The position numbers and the translations under genes were made by a program. From Cryptomeria japonica (taxonomy: Eukaryota; Streptophyta; Pinopsida; Cupressales; Cupressaceae), in contig NC_081415.1 in NCBI RefSeq assembly GCF_030272615.1, forward strand, positions 366,551,667 through 366,615,666: 64,000 nt of DNA. The letters are read 5' to 3'. Each line of letters opens with the position of its first letter. The stretch's first letter is position 1. The notes beneath the pieces are model-generated. The model ran no database searches. It had not been told where the DNA came from and was given only the letters and a program-made list of their open reading frames with translations. This document shows, piece after piece, positions 36,907-49,311 of this stretch.

Positions 36907-38231
36907 GTTTTCATCCATGCTAACAATTTTGGATGGGTGGCAATACTACGGCTGGGCCCAAATTTTGTCGGATAACATAAGGGACTAGTTGAAGGAGGTA
37001 CACAACACAAGGAAATTTTTCTTCACATCTTATGTCATTTGGGTGGCAGCCAGATCTGGCCAATTTCTAAGGCTACAGACTGAAGGCACATTAGGAGAAG
37101 AAGGACAAAATGCAGTATAGGAATATTATACCCAGTTACCACTAAAAGAGTCCTAGTCGCACTATAAAAGAATAAATGATGCATTTTTGTTCCCTATTAT
37201 TATAAGATTAACAGGTGATATCGGATTCAGGCTAAGCAAGGAGGCTATGGAATTAGTAAAGAAGTGGGGGTTTTGGTTCATACAGAATTCCTGATCTACC
37301 TATCCGAGGGTGAGTGGGTTCACTTGAGAACCATTTTTGTTGCCCAAGTACTATACAAATAGGATAATTTTGTTTGAATACTCATGACAAATGGTACATT
37401 TGTAGAACTTGTTGTCCTCAAGGCATAAGATGAGGGTTACAGGTGAATATTTCCCTTTAAATTTATCATTCTTTTCATGTCCAAAGATTCATATGGCCAA
37501 GACTGTAGAGCAAGAATTAAAAGAATTATAGTTGAAGCCTTTCAATTATGCTAGGCAATTTTTTGATCCATACAATAAATTAAAAGGATTGATTCCTAAA
37601 GTGTATGAAGGACATCAGCCTGTCCTGGAGGATTTTTGGGCCAACCTCCAGGATAGTTTTAAGGAAAGGGAGAAATACTATCATCACCTCACTGTTCCTC
37701 AAATAAGGGATTTTGGTATTGAAACCAACCTGCCCAAACAATTACATGATGATGGAATTTTGTTGGATCCTTTGTATAGATAAACATGAATAGATAAAAG
37801 GTTACTCCCCCAAATCAGATGGTCGCAACAAGAAGTTGTATATATTGATACCATCTCTCAATCGGTAATAGATAGAACTAAGAAATGGTTAAGTCTCAAA
37901 ATTAAACCCGTTGCCTCCAAAAGGAAATAAAAGAATGTCCCAACTGACAATCCTCAATCAAGGATACACAAGGAATATACAAGGAGGACATGGTCGGATT
38001 TGAGGAAGAAAACATCCATAGACCCAAAGGAAGAAGCTAAGACTCCTTTAACCACAGAAGAACTGAAGTAGAAGTTGAATTAGAAAATGAAAGAAGTCGA
38101 ATACTTAGCAAAACAGGCGAGTTTGGGGATTACTATTGGCCTAGGGGCCACACCACAAGCATAAACTCATCCTTCTAGGACCTCTATTGAAGGTGTTGTA
38201 GAAAGGTAGAGCAGCCTTCTCCACAGGCTCA
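36907..38231 (+). pseudogene. Gene P1, second part; unknown family
   Basis: Decayed coding continues from the first part with blocks LKEVHNTRKFFFTSY (about 36990), RINDAFLFP (about 37165), EDFWANLQDSF (about 37630), LDPLYR (about 37765) and LLPQIRWSQQE (about 37803). A basic low-complexity tail follows (about 37910-38100). The longest open piece is 37532-37783. The counterpart in P2 has all these blocks in the same order with many substitutions. The sequence is cut at 38231 by the CACTA element. Confidence 0.55.
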
Positions 38232-38457
38232 CACTAGTAGAAATATGGCAAATAAATGACTATGTGACCAAAAATTTTAGTCACAACAAGTAAAAGAGAC
38301 CAAATTTTAGTCATTTTTTATAACAAAGTTATGAATGACTAAATAAATGACTAATTTGGTCATCAGGTAAGATCACACAAAAATAAATGACTAAATAAAT
38401 GACTAATTTGATAGATGATAGAGAAATTCTAAATAAATGACTAAATAAATGACTAGA
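38232..38457 (+). repeat. CACTA terminal end and subterminal repeats
   Basis: After CACTAGTAGAAA come six copies of AAATAAATGACTA (starting near 38250, 38341, 38382, 38394, 38431 and 38444), with related TTTTAGTCA motifs in the opposite sense near 38274 and 38316. In En/Spm elements such subterminal repeats are binding sites for the TnpA protein. Confidence 0.7.
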
Positions 38458-38765
38458 TAATTGTCTGGCTCTTCTCTTAAAGAAATTAGGTACTTGTTGA
38501 AATGATATAAAAATTTGATCCTAATATTCTTGTTTGTAAATTATTTATTATTTAAATATTATTTTTATTTATAAATAATAAATTATTTTATTAGGAGATG
38601 TATTATATTATATATTTTTATTTCTATTTAAAATATAATAAGAATAAAAGCATAACAATTTCACTTGGATTTAAAACAATTTTTGAAGACAAAATAAATA
38701 TTTTACCTTAAATATTTAAATTATTCTTTATATTATCTTAATTTCAAAATTTAAAATATTCTAAT

Positions 38766-38767
<2 letters not shown>

Positions 38768-38800
<33 letters not shown>
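38768..38800. repeat. (TA)n microsatellite
   Basis: About 16 TA units, followed by shorter imperfect TA/TG runs to 38827. Confidence 0.95.
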
Positions 38801-38802
<2 letters not shown>

Positions 38803-40755
38803 TAATAAATATATATGTATATATACAACTTATTGTTTATCAAAATTGCATTATATTTTTCATTGCAGATTACCCCTTTTTTATTGTCACCCATTTTTCA
38901 TCTATCTAGATTAAAAATAGCCTATATAGATTTCAAGGTCATAATTTAAATTTTGAAAGGTTTTGAATTGTTTAAAGAATAAATAAAAAATTACCTCCAA
39001 ATCCTAAGACCAAAGTGTTTCCAAAAAAATTAATGAATCCCGCCAAGGAAAATTTAGCGGGAAATCAGAATTTCGATCGACGGGAGTAAGAGGAGTTGTG
39101 GAAACCATACCAATGGATGGAATGTTGTAATCAAAACTTTGTTGTGGAAAAAAAAGGGAAAGCCGAAAGTGGTCTTTATTGTAGGGATGCATTAAAAAGA
39201 TGGTTTATCTACACTCTACAGACTGTGCACGGTATAAGAAGACCAAAGGAAGACATTGACAAACACAGCTACCGTACACTTCTGTGTTTTTGAATTATAA
39301 AACTTTGAATAAAATTTTTGTATCTTTTTCTTGTATACAATATGAATTTTTTGTATCAGATAAATGACCCACCTAGAAAGGAGATTGATCATTAGCACAC
39401 CCTTCTATATCAGTTGAGTTCCCTCAAATTCAATCTATGTAGTAGGGAGTCAAGGTCTTGGGAGAGAGGAATCAGAGAAGGATCTTTGAATCCACCCACC
39501 CCTATCCATAGTCAATAGTAGGGCAACAACAAACCCCAAAAACAATGCCACCATAAAAAATAATAGTAATTTCACATTTATGTTTTCTCTTTATCTAACC
39601 ATGACATGAAATAGCTATATGGCCATGAATGCTCTTGTTATTGACAAGAAGAACCATTACATCTACAGTTTATGAAGGCTCTATTTTTATGTGTTAGACT
39701 ATCCTTTGGGCCACTGTCTTGGTATGTATGACTCTTTATGTAAATATAAAACTCTTACTTAATTATAGAAACTTTAGTGTGCTGCTCTCTTTGGGTTTGC
39801 TAGTGTTGTTCTTTAAGGTTGAGAATCCCTTGTGACTTTGCATTGTTATTTTGTGCCTTGATTGCAAATAGTTGTCCTTTGCTATTATCATTTTGGCTTC
39901 ATGACTGTAAGATTACCAAGAGTCTTTTATCCCAATGACTATTGCAATCCTTGTTCTTATGGAATTGTTGCTCAATCTTTCTCTAGATTGTTCTAGTCTA
40001 CCCGTACAAAGATAGTGGTCTCTTTGACTGTAATACTTATATGTACATGCTAATAGGTGATGACTTTTATGTTTACTTTTGACTACATGATGAAAGTATT
40101 AACTCTTCCTTGTACTCTGTGATTGGTTCTTGATGAATAATTATGATTTCATATATTATTTTTGATCTTCTGCTCCCTCGTCTATGAGACAAAGCTGAAA
40201 ACTTGAAAAATCAAGTACACATGAAGCCCTTAGAGAAATGATCCACTGGTCACACCATCCACTACAAAAATATTTATCGCTAGTCTATACCCTCACGAGG
40301 TCGGCAAGGGATGTCCTTACTGATGGCTTCCCTTATCTCTTCTGATGCATCCTCTTTCCTGATCAGACACTACAATTCCTTCACATCAACTCCCAAGTTA
40401 GCCAAGAGATCTGCCACTCTGTTACCCTCTCTATAGGTGTGCATGATTTGGAATTCACCAATCCGAGTCAGCAAACTGTTGATACGTGGAAGCCATTTAT
40501 TTAATCTCCAATTGTGGATATGATAGTCATCAAGTTTTTATCTATGAAATGTCACTCATAGTCTATTGAGACTACAACCTATAGAGCTCATAATGATTGA
40601 ATATACTCAAGAATCAATAGGATTTATTTTGTGTCATTTAAGACTTAAGCTCTCCATATTTTGAAATTGTAATATTTGTAAGTGCAGCTACTTTATGGAT
40701 TATTTGCATTTTTTTACAAGTTTAGATAAATTAATCAAGTTTGATAGAAATTGCG
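38801..40755. other. CACTA internal DNA without recognised gene
   Basis: No convincing frame is seen. Around 39049-39065 is TCCCGCC followed by GCGGGAAAT; the latter contains an E2F-type site (GCGGGAAA). It could be part of the transposon promoter region, but no transcription unit starts near it. The rest shows nothing recognisable. Confidence 0.4.
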
Positions 40756-41019
40756 TCAAGAATGAAAGTAATAGTTAAGGGATGGAATTATTTTAACATG
40801 CATAGAATAGTCATCAAGAATATTCCCATTCCCTAAAATGTACAATCTATTGATAAGTTCTCTCCTCAATGTCAAACAAAAATCATTATAGATATTCAAT
40901 ATCCAAGTATACTTTCCAATCTCTACCACTTCTTTCATCTGACAACTGTAGTAGTAGTTACCAAGTGCAATGACCTTCACATCTCCAATGCAGATGCGTA
41001 GTTTCAAATTTTGCCACAT
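40756..41019 (-). pseudogene. Possible further exon of captured gene, minus strand
   Basis: An 87-codon open frame containing ICIGDVKVIALGNYYYSC. It lies downstream, in transcript sense, of the better-supported fragment at 41405-41983, separated by about 385 bases that could be intron. It may be part of the same captured host gene, or chance; only its position and protein-like composition support it. Confidence 0.3.
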
Positions 41020-41404
41020 TTTCTTTTATAATTTGGCTAATGTTTTTTGGTGGAATATTTGGATACTGAAAAACCTTTTGGGAAAGAAAGACAATTGTGA
41101 ACAAAGAGCCCATAAAAACTACCCATGTATGAAAAATGTCATGTAGATACCCAAGGGCTATGATTTAACAAGAGTAATTACATGAAACAAAAGCACAAAA
41201 ATATTGTGAATGGATCAAATCGCATACCAGCCCAAGGAGGAGAAAATGTTGAAGTGATTTCCTCATTGTTGTCAGACACTCTACAAGAAGGAACCCCAGT
41301 TTCACATGAAGGAACTACCATTCTTGCAGTAATGACACCGTGATCTAAATCTTGTCCAACTATGGGATCATACCTTCCCTACACCACATCTTCAGCTACA
41401 ATTT

Positions 41405-41983
41405 CTAAGAATGATGGAAAGACTTGAAAACATCATCTTGTTTATATTTTTCGATAAGCCTTTCTTGAAGCTTAGGATTAGAAGCAACCATAAGAAGCTC
41501 CTTCTTTACGTCAATAAACACGTCGTCCATTTCTATATCTACCATTTCCTTGGTGCGATAAGTCCATAGCTTACATAAAGCATTGTTATAACCACCCCAG
41601 TTGATTTTGCAGGTCCCCCTCAAAAACTTTACAATACACTCCACAACTACTCTACATAGATTTTTCACTATTAGAATCTCTGCATATTTGCATGTTAAGA
41701 TCCTTGAGCAACTGGAGATTTTCTAGGGTTTTCTCAGAAATGATGCCCTTCAAAAGGTCTAAGGAAATACTCTTCAGCAACATCATTTTATTGAGCTTAA
41801 AATTTTCATTTGAAACAGGAAGAGCTCTGATGAGTCCAGAATAATCCAATCCTCATTGCAGTGCCTGATAATGTACTCTAAAATCCACTCTGCATTTTTT
41901 TTGTCACTTCCAATTTCAGAAGGAGTGGCCATCAAACATTTGGAAGCACCCTGTAAAGTGCATAGTTTTCGTCTGCTTTCCAT
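41405..41983 (-). pseudogene. Minus-strand host-like gene fragment inside the CACTA element
   Basis: Three overlapping frames join into one protein-like reading of about 190 residues through two single shifts (near 41830 and 41660). It starts MESRRKLCTLQGASKCL and continues through GLIRALPVSNENFKLNK, TLENLQLLKDLN, VVVECIVKFLRG and ELLMVASNPKLQERL. The leucine-rich helical look suggests part of a larger alpha-helical (ARM/HEAT-like) nuclear protein. I cannot name it with confidence. It is unlike any transposon protein and lies antisense to tnp2, so a captured host gene piece is the likeliest explanation. Confidence 0.45.
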
Positions 41984-43499
41984 TAGTCATCCACAAAAGC
42001 CAGAAACTGAGTTATAACATGACCAAACTCCATGATGTCCCATTATTTGTGCCTGCACAATTGACTCATTGTGAACTTATCTTCATTTCAATTCCGAAAA
42101 TTTGTAATTTCAAAAATTTTGTTCAGAACCGATCCAAGAGTCAACTCTAAATTAAAATAACATATGATCACTAGCAAGTTCAAAATCAAAAACAGTATTC
42201 CATATGATATCTTGCTTAGTGAAATGGGGGCTGCCCCTATTGAGGCACTTGGTATGGTTTGTCTCATAATGATGCAAAGCCTTGTGTCAACTTCTTTATT
42301 TCACTCAAATGACTTGAAACAAACACACTTCAACCAACCAATAATAGGTTCCTCAACCCTTCACACATTGCACCCACAAACCTTCACCAAATCACTCAAA
42401 TGGGGTTTTCAACTTTAATGACTTAACCAAACATAACTCAGGGGTTCAATACACCTATAATACCCTCACAAAAGGTTCCACATAACCAATTTGACTGGTT
42501 CAATCCCCAATACACAAAACTGCACTTAACCGGCTTATTCCTACTAGCCCTCCAAATCGGGTAATTTGACAATTACTCATAACTCTTCCAAAACACATGG
42601 AAAAAAAAATTCATATTAAGATACCCATTTTCAGTTTATTTAACATATCTCAGACTCAAACATAGTTTTTTTGGACCAACTTTCTGAACCAACACCCTAT
42701 CCTACTAGGATTAGGCCTAATTAGGCCACTTTTACAAAGCAACCCTATGAAATAATTCTCTCCTCAATCCCAAACCCAAAATTAGTATTTAATTAGGATG
42801 AAAAAAACATATTTTTAGGGTTTCAAGTGGTTCCATTATCATCTACTCATCCAATCACCAAACCCTCACTTTTAGGACCCAAAACCTAGGGCTTCCCAAA
42901 TCTCACACATCCAAACACTGCTAGACCTAACCAAAAGGTCAAACACCATCTACTAAGAATGGATAGATACAATCCATCATAAAATGATACCCTTGTTTAA
43001 TCAAAAGTGTCAAACCTATACATTGCACCGGTTATGCACTCCTTCAACATGTATCTTCACACCAAATGGTGATCACCACCCCTCCAATCCACTCTCCCCT
43101 ACATTTAAATCAACATGGGAGGCTATATTAAACCTTCCTAGACTCATTCCATAAGAAAAAAGAAGAACATAAAGTGGAATGAGTCTATTTCCACATAATG
43201 ACCCTCAAACCTATGTAAAACCTGTCAATAACAACAGTTACACAAAACAGTCAAACAAATCTGCACAAATGGATTGTTAGACCCTCAAAACCCCTTCAGA
43301 TGAGTGAAAATATTGTTCTTAGATCATCCAAGCATAGTAACCATTGAAAAAATAAAAAGAAGAAAGGAATCCCACATGTAAAAACTCAGATTTTTTATCT
43401 CAAAGTGCAGGGAATCCGTGTGTATTTGATTATCAAAAGTTTTTCCTTGCATGTATCAACTTTTATCTTAAAAAAAAACAACCTAAAGTGGTCCTCAAT
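41984..43499. other. No gene recognised
   Basis: AT-rich with many CAAACC/ACCCTC stretches; only short chance frames (for example 42164-42418) are present. No repeat end or motif could be assigned. Confidence 0.45.
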
Positions 43500-44125
43500 G
43501 GTATATTATGAAAAAGGAAAAGGACGTGGATGCAACAAAACATCAAGTGGATGAGTAAATGGAATATCCATCTCAATATGTGTCCCACGAATAACAAAGA
43601 CATCAAGGTCTTCATTATGGATAAATTCTACAAGAGGATTTGGAAAAGTGGGCTTGGAAGGAAGAAAATATATTATATCAATGATTTTAATCCCACATGC
43701 AATCAACTTCAAAAAATGTACATCGGGGCCAACATTTCATGGAGGGATAAAATCCTTATCACCCAGCTGAGAACCAACTCTCATCAACTTCATTGTGAGA
43801 CCAGGCGTTGGAAGAGGCCAAAAGAGGCTTGGGAAGAGAGAGTTTGCACTTTTTATCATTCTAGGAATGTGGAAACTGAACAACATTTTATTTTAGAATG
43901 TGAGGCTTACAGGGACAGCATGGACAAATTTATTAATATCTTATATGATTGCTCTTGGTATAGCTTATTCAGCGAGGAGAACATTGAGAAGTTGGGTGTG
44001 CTTATCGTCAACTTGCACAAGAAAATAAATGAGTTACTGAAGTTGGTTTAATTTGGCAGGTTGTCCCATAGGCTATGTTTTAGCCTCGTGGATGTTAAAA
44101 ATTATCTTATCTTATCTTATCTTTA
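43500..44125 (+). mobile_element. 5'-truncated LINE (non-LTR retrotransposon) 3' end
   Basis: An open frame from about 43530 to the TAA at 44049 matches the C-terminal end of plant LINE polyproteins. It has QLRTNSHQLHCETRRWKRP, then a zinc-binding region with Cys and His (VCTFYHSRNVETEQHFILEC), as follows the reverse transcriptase in such elements. A short untranslated end leads to a (TTATC)4 tail at 44102-44122. The polymerase itself is missing, consistent with 5' truncation on insertion. Confidence 0.65.
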
Positions 44126-44954
44126 TCATATCAGAGAAAGGAGGGTGAACAGAAAGAAAATATAATTAAATTGACTTTATAAAGAAATTTTAATTTTGTC
44201 AATTAATGATAAATATTATTTTAATAAGGTATGTCATTCGTAGATGAGTTAGTTTTCGAATCCGCAAATCTTTACTTATCCTATTTTAATATCTCCTTTC
44301 TGTTGTGACAAAGATATTTTAAGTATAATAAGTAGCACTTGCACCAAATAAAGTGCAATGGTTATGTCAATAGTAAGATATATAAAATGTGATTTCAGCC
44401 TTGTATAAATTTATGTATTAAACAAAACTTTCATGAATATGTTGTATTTGAATTTCTTTGCTTCAGAGTATAAATTATTAATGTGTCATAATTGAATATC
44501 ACTAGTTACTTGAATGTGCCTTGAATGTATCATCTTTGGATTATTTTTTACATTTTTTATTCTTGTGGACAGGTATTGAAGCACTCTCATGGGCGATAAA
44601 GCTTGTTTTGATAGGACCTAGAGAACTTTGAAAAGGTGGGCAAGGAAATCAGAGTTTGTTGCAATGAATTTGAAGTCAGTGAGGCCCTTTACAGCAAATT
44701 TAGAGGTAATTTGAAACCCTCATTGCTGAAAGTAAGTTGATAGGAAACACACACACATTCCATTCTTAGTAGGTAAACTTCAAATGAATGTAAGATGGAT
44801 CTCAAAACAATGAATCATTGTATCCTCTTCTTTCTATTATGGTCTCTATTAAAAGTGACTACTTTCAACAATGTTTTGGCATCTCCGTTTTCAAATTTAT
44901 TTATTTTTCTTGGAATTAGAAACTAAATTAATACTAGAAAGAAGACTATTATAG
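44126..44954. other. CACTA internal DNA upstream of tnp2
   Basis: AT-rich with no convincing frame; it may contain upstream exon or promoter sequence of tnp2, but nothing specific is recognised. Confidence 0.4.
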
Positions 44955-47900
44955 ATGGATCAGTGTTGAAGGTTGACTACAGAGAAATATCATGCACATG
45001 ATGAAAGAGTAGCTAATGAGAGGAGCTTGTACAAATATCTATGTCCATGTAATGATTGTCTTGGTGGAAAGGTGAAAAAAAGAAATGTGATTTATCGACA
45101 TATGATAAGTTGTGGGCATAGTGGTATAAGCCCTTGGGATTAAAATTATTGTGAAAATATGATAGAATTGTAGACTGGGAGAGATGAAGAGGCAACAAAC
45201 ATAGACGAAGTGGCAACAAACATAGATGAAGTGGCACCAAACATAGATGAAGAGGCAAAAATGTTTGACGAAGGGTTTGAAGTTGACAGAATGCTTAATG
45301 AGGGTCTAAGAGATGATTGGGCCAAGTCAATGGAGGATTCTTTAAAGCCTATTTATGCTAATCGTAAGTTCAGTCATTTGACAACAATCCTTCAAATTAT
45401 TAACTTGCAACTAGTGCATGGCTGGACAAATGAGTGTAGATCAGTTATTGGCATTATTAAGTTTATTGTTACCAGCTGACTCCACATTGCCAACAAAATG
45501 AAGTCAATCTAAAAATAAAATCAGTAAGCTTGGCTTGGGGTATGAAAACATCCATGCATGTGTGAATGGTTGTGTATTATTTTTCAAAAATCTTGCAAGT
45601 GACAGTGAATGTCTGAAATGTCATGAAGCGAGGTATAGACAAGGGTTGAAATTAGTTGTGGTTCCTAGAAAATTTCTTCACCACTTTCAAATAATCCCAC
45701 GATTACTCTGAATGTATAGGTGCAAAGACATTGTTGAACTTATGCAGTGGCATGCCCAAAATAAGAGCATTGATGGAAAACAATGACATGTGCTTGATTC
45801 AAAGATGTGGATGGAATTTGATAATAGATGGCTTGATTTTTCTCAAGATCTTCATAATTTAAGGTTGGGTTTGGCTCTAGATAGGGTGAACCCATTCTCA
45901 AATCAAAGTAATAAATGGTCAACTTGGCCAGTGTTTCTAATAAATTATTACTTGCCTCCATGGTTAGCAACTAAACCATTTTTATTAGTGTTATCATTGA
46001 TTATACTAGGAAAGAAAAGTGTGACTTCAAAAACAATAGATGCTTATCTAGAGCCATTGTATGATGAGCTAATGGAATTGTGGAAAGGAATTGAAGCAAT
46101 TAAATCTTTAAGGGATGGTAATTCAATCAAATTCACTTTAAGTGCTTCCTTATTGTTTACGATTCATGATCTTCCTGTGTATGGCACATTATCTGGTCTC
46201 TCTATTCATGGATACCATGAATGTCCTGCTTGCAACTTTAAGGATTTTGTGAGGCACTCAAGAATTTTGCATAAGTGTATTTATTATGGACATCGTGCTT
46301 AAATTAAAATGGACCATGCATATCATCAGCAAAAAACACGTTTCAACGGTCAAGAAGAGAATTGTGAAGCGCCATTGCTAATAACAGGTGATTACATTAT
46401 TGAGTATGGATAGAATTTAGAATGTCATTTATTGAAAATGATGGGATTGCGGGTAGTAGATATGTTCCATGTAATTAAAGAGGTGTAAAACAGTTGTGCA
46501 TATTGTATAAGTTTCCATACTTTAAGGATATAGCCATTAGGCATACTGTTGACTTTATGCATACCAAGAAAAATATAGCCTATAGTATTATAGAAACTCT
46601 TTTTGGTGCCTTAGATACTATTTCATCACATGAAGACTTTTGAGAAATAAATATTCATCGAAATATTTGTGTTGAAAATATTAATTTAAAAAATATAGAA
46701 AACCCGGTGCTCCTTACAACTGTACAAAAAAACAACATGCACAATTCTTACAGTTGATGTCTCAGACTCGCTTTCCCACTGGATATGTAAGTAGTAGCAT
46801 CAGAAGCCAAACTGACATTAATATCTTAAGAGGCCTCAAGACCAATGACTATCATATCACAATCGAGAATATCTTACCTATTATGGTAAATATATCAATT
46901 TTGGAAAAGGGGCCAAGATTGGAAATTATAAGGTTGGGCCTAAAATTAAAGAGAATGAGCTTACATGTATTAGATCCTTCAAACTTTGATAGTTTGAGGG
47001 AGGAGGTTGTTGAAGTCCTTTGTCTATTGGAATGAGAATTTCCACCAGCAATCATTAACATTTCTATGCATCTTTTGATACATCTAGAATATGAACTAGA
47101 TAATTGTGGCTCAATAAGAACGAGATGGATGTATCCTATAGAATGATATATGAAGGTTTTGAAAAAACTTGTTCGTACTAGGGCAAAACCAGAAGGCAGC
47201 ATGTCTAAGGGATATTCAATGCAAGAGGCCATGGGATTTTGCACAGAATATATGAAGGATTTTAAAAATGTCAATCAACATGTATGAGATGATTATGAAG
47301 ATGATAGAGCCATAGGTGAAGTATTAGAAGGAAATGGATGTCGCTTCAAGCTATCATATAAAGAAAGAAGTGCAATACATGCCTTTATTTTTAAAAACAC
47401 ATCTTTGTTCGATAAGTGGCGCAGGTAAAAAAGTAATTACAGAATAATTTATTTATTCAATTGCATTTACACATTTATATTATTAATCTTACTATTTGTA
47501 CATCATTATTTTATGTATAAAATATGAAGAAGAAAATCAAACTTGGATGCAACATCGACCTCAAAAGTGCAGACGTCATGATTTGATTGGAGATGATTCT
47601 TTTCCAAAATTTGAATAATGGATTGCTAATGCAATCAATGATGCAAAAGAAGGAGGTTATGATATAACAACAGAGGAAAGTGAACTTTCACAATCTCCAC
47701 ATTTGTGGGCTATGTGTTTTAGTGGAATGTGGGCCTATGGTAGTCACTTAAGAGTGGAAGAAAAAGACAAAGGAAAGACTAGTTGTGATTGTGTTGTTAG
47801 TGCTGAATTTCTTTATGGAAATGAGAAGAAATTTTATGTTGGATTTATCCAAGATATTATTCAAGTGTATTTCGGTGAAAATAGTCCTATATTATTAAAA

Positions 47901-48330
47901 TGTAAGTGGATCCAACCATCTGTGATACAATTTCATGAGTATGGATTTGTGCATGCAAATACATGACAATATTTATTAGAGACAGATGAGTCGTATGTTT
48001 CTCCTCTTCAAATTAACCAGTCATTTCTAATTCATGATGTAAGAAGCCCGAGATGGTCATATGTCTTTCAAATAGAGTCTTATTTGAAATGAAAAATTCA
48101 TGGAAGTTGTCGATGTAATGCATTATGGGCAATATGCTAATTTATAGGAAACATTCGAAGAAGTGGATGAAGACAATGAGGGATTGTTTGAAGAAGAAAT
48201 TTTGATTAAAAATGAAGAAATTGGGAGAGAGAATGTATTACATTCCTCAAATGAGGACGAGGAAGAAAATCAAGTAGATGTAGACACTAGTGATCAAGAT
48301 TCTGATCTCGCTGGTAATGCAGATGATTAT
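44955..48330 (+). pseudogene. Tnp2-family CACTA transposase, broken
   Basis: Starts at ATG 44955. Order of domains: transposase-associated domain with CPCNDCLGG (about 45045-45120); an acidic linker with repeated NIDE units (about 45195-45255); the Tnp2 core (about 45530-46300) with NLRLGLALDRVNPF, TWPVFLINYYLPPWL and YHECPAC; a DUF4218-type region (about 46950-47280) with DPSNFDSLREEVVEVLC and RAKPEGSMSKGY; and a DUF4216-type region (about 47700-47960) with YVGFIQDIIQVYFG. It ends with an acidic tail near 48330. Tnp2 is the DNA-cutting transposase of CACTA elements. Multiple stops and shifts (for example near 45140, 45477, 46302, 47034 and 47146) make it non-functional. Some gaps could be introns. 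Confidence 0.85.
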
Positions 48331-49309
48331 TGATGAGCCCCATTTTATGACTTTTTATTTAAGACTTTTATGTTGTTTTAAGATTGTTTTATGTTGTAAG
48401 GATGTTGGGTGAATTTTTCACTAGTGTACCAATGAAAAAATATATGATTCACACATAGATATGTTGAGAAATTAATCTCTCCTCTCATCAAGGGGAGGTT
48501 CCCTTTGAAATTTCTTCTCTAATTAACAAGAAATTAAAATTTGTGGGTTAGTTTCAGGCATATAACTCTCTTTTTTCAGAGTCAATGTATTCCCCCTCCA
48601 CTTTGTTACAATTTCCCTATCACTTTGATACTTAAGGAAATGAACAAATTAATCCAACAAACTATACCAAAATTTTATAAGCAATAAGCACAAAGTCTTT
48701 CTTGAATATAACACTAACTTAACTAATTATCACAATGGTAAGGTATTCAGCTTGCAGCTCAAAGTCTTCAAGTATAATTCCTTAATCCTTAAAACTAAAA
48801 TCAATAGTAGCAATACAAAGCCTACTACTAATCACTTAACAATAGAAAATTTCCCAAATATTCAAGGAGCACAAAGTCTACTTTCATAATTCAAGAGCTA
48901 TTTTACCCACTTAACAATACCTCTCATATCAAGAAATTCAAGATCATATATAAGTCATTAACGTAAGAACATCAACTCATATAAACAATTTTTGACACAA
49001 CACAAAGTTTAGGATCTAATAAAATTGCTTTCTTTATTTGGTTGATCAAATCTTCACAACAAAAGCTCAAAGTCTTAGTTGAGGGAAAAATTTTGTAGAG
49101 TTTTGCTTAGCATAATTCAAGATCAAATATACAAATGAGGGTCCTCCTTATATATGAAAAGAGTGGAGAAAAATGTGGGCACAATTGACTAATTCAACTA
49201 CACAGTCCCACTTGACTACAACTATAATAGAAAGAAATTATACAGCTGCAAGAAAACTTACAGCATCTAACAATGCAACTACATGAAAAGAAAATATCAA
49301 AAGGGGACA
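48331..49309 (-). repeat. Candidate 3' LTR of element P2
   Basis: On the minus strand this reads TGTCCCCTTTTG to GGGGCTCATCA, with TG/CA ends, and starts right after the P2 gene stop codon. A TATA-like TATATAAGG (49154-49146, minus) fits an LTR promoter. The other edge abuts the end of tnp2 exactly, supporting an insertion boundary. No second copy was found beyond the palindrome array, so the call rests on one LTR only. Confidence 0.4.
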
Positions 49310-49311
49310 CT

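Noticed and set aside
23066-38231. One single element made of gag, palindrome array and P1
   Set aside because: It is possible, since all are on the same strand, but P2 shows no gag upstream of its array, so the link is not supported and the parts are listed separately.
40260-40280. Second CACTA end (CACTACAAAAATATTTATCG)
   Set aside because: The first bases fit, but no subterminal repeats follow and there is no partner end; it is probably chance.
48404-48420. CACTAGTG as the 3' end of the CACTA element
   Set aside because: It lies within the candidate P2 LTR, lacks the AGAAATATGG continuation in reverse, and tnpA lies further on.
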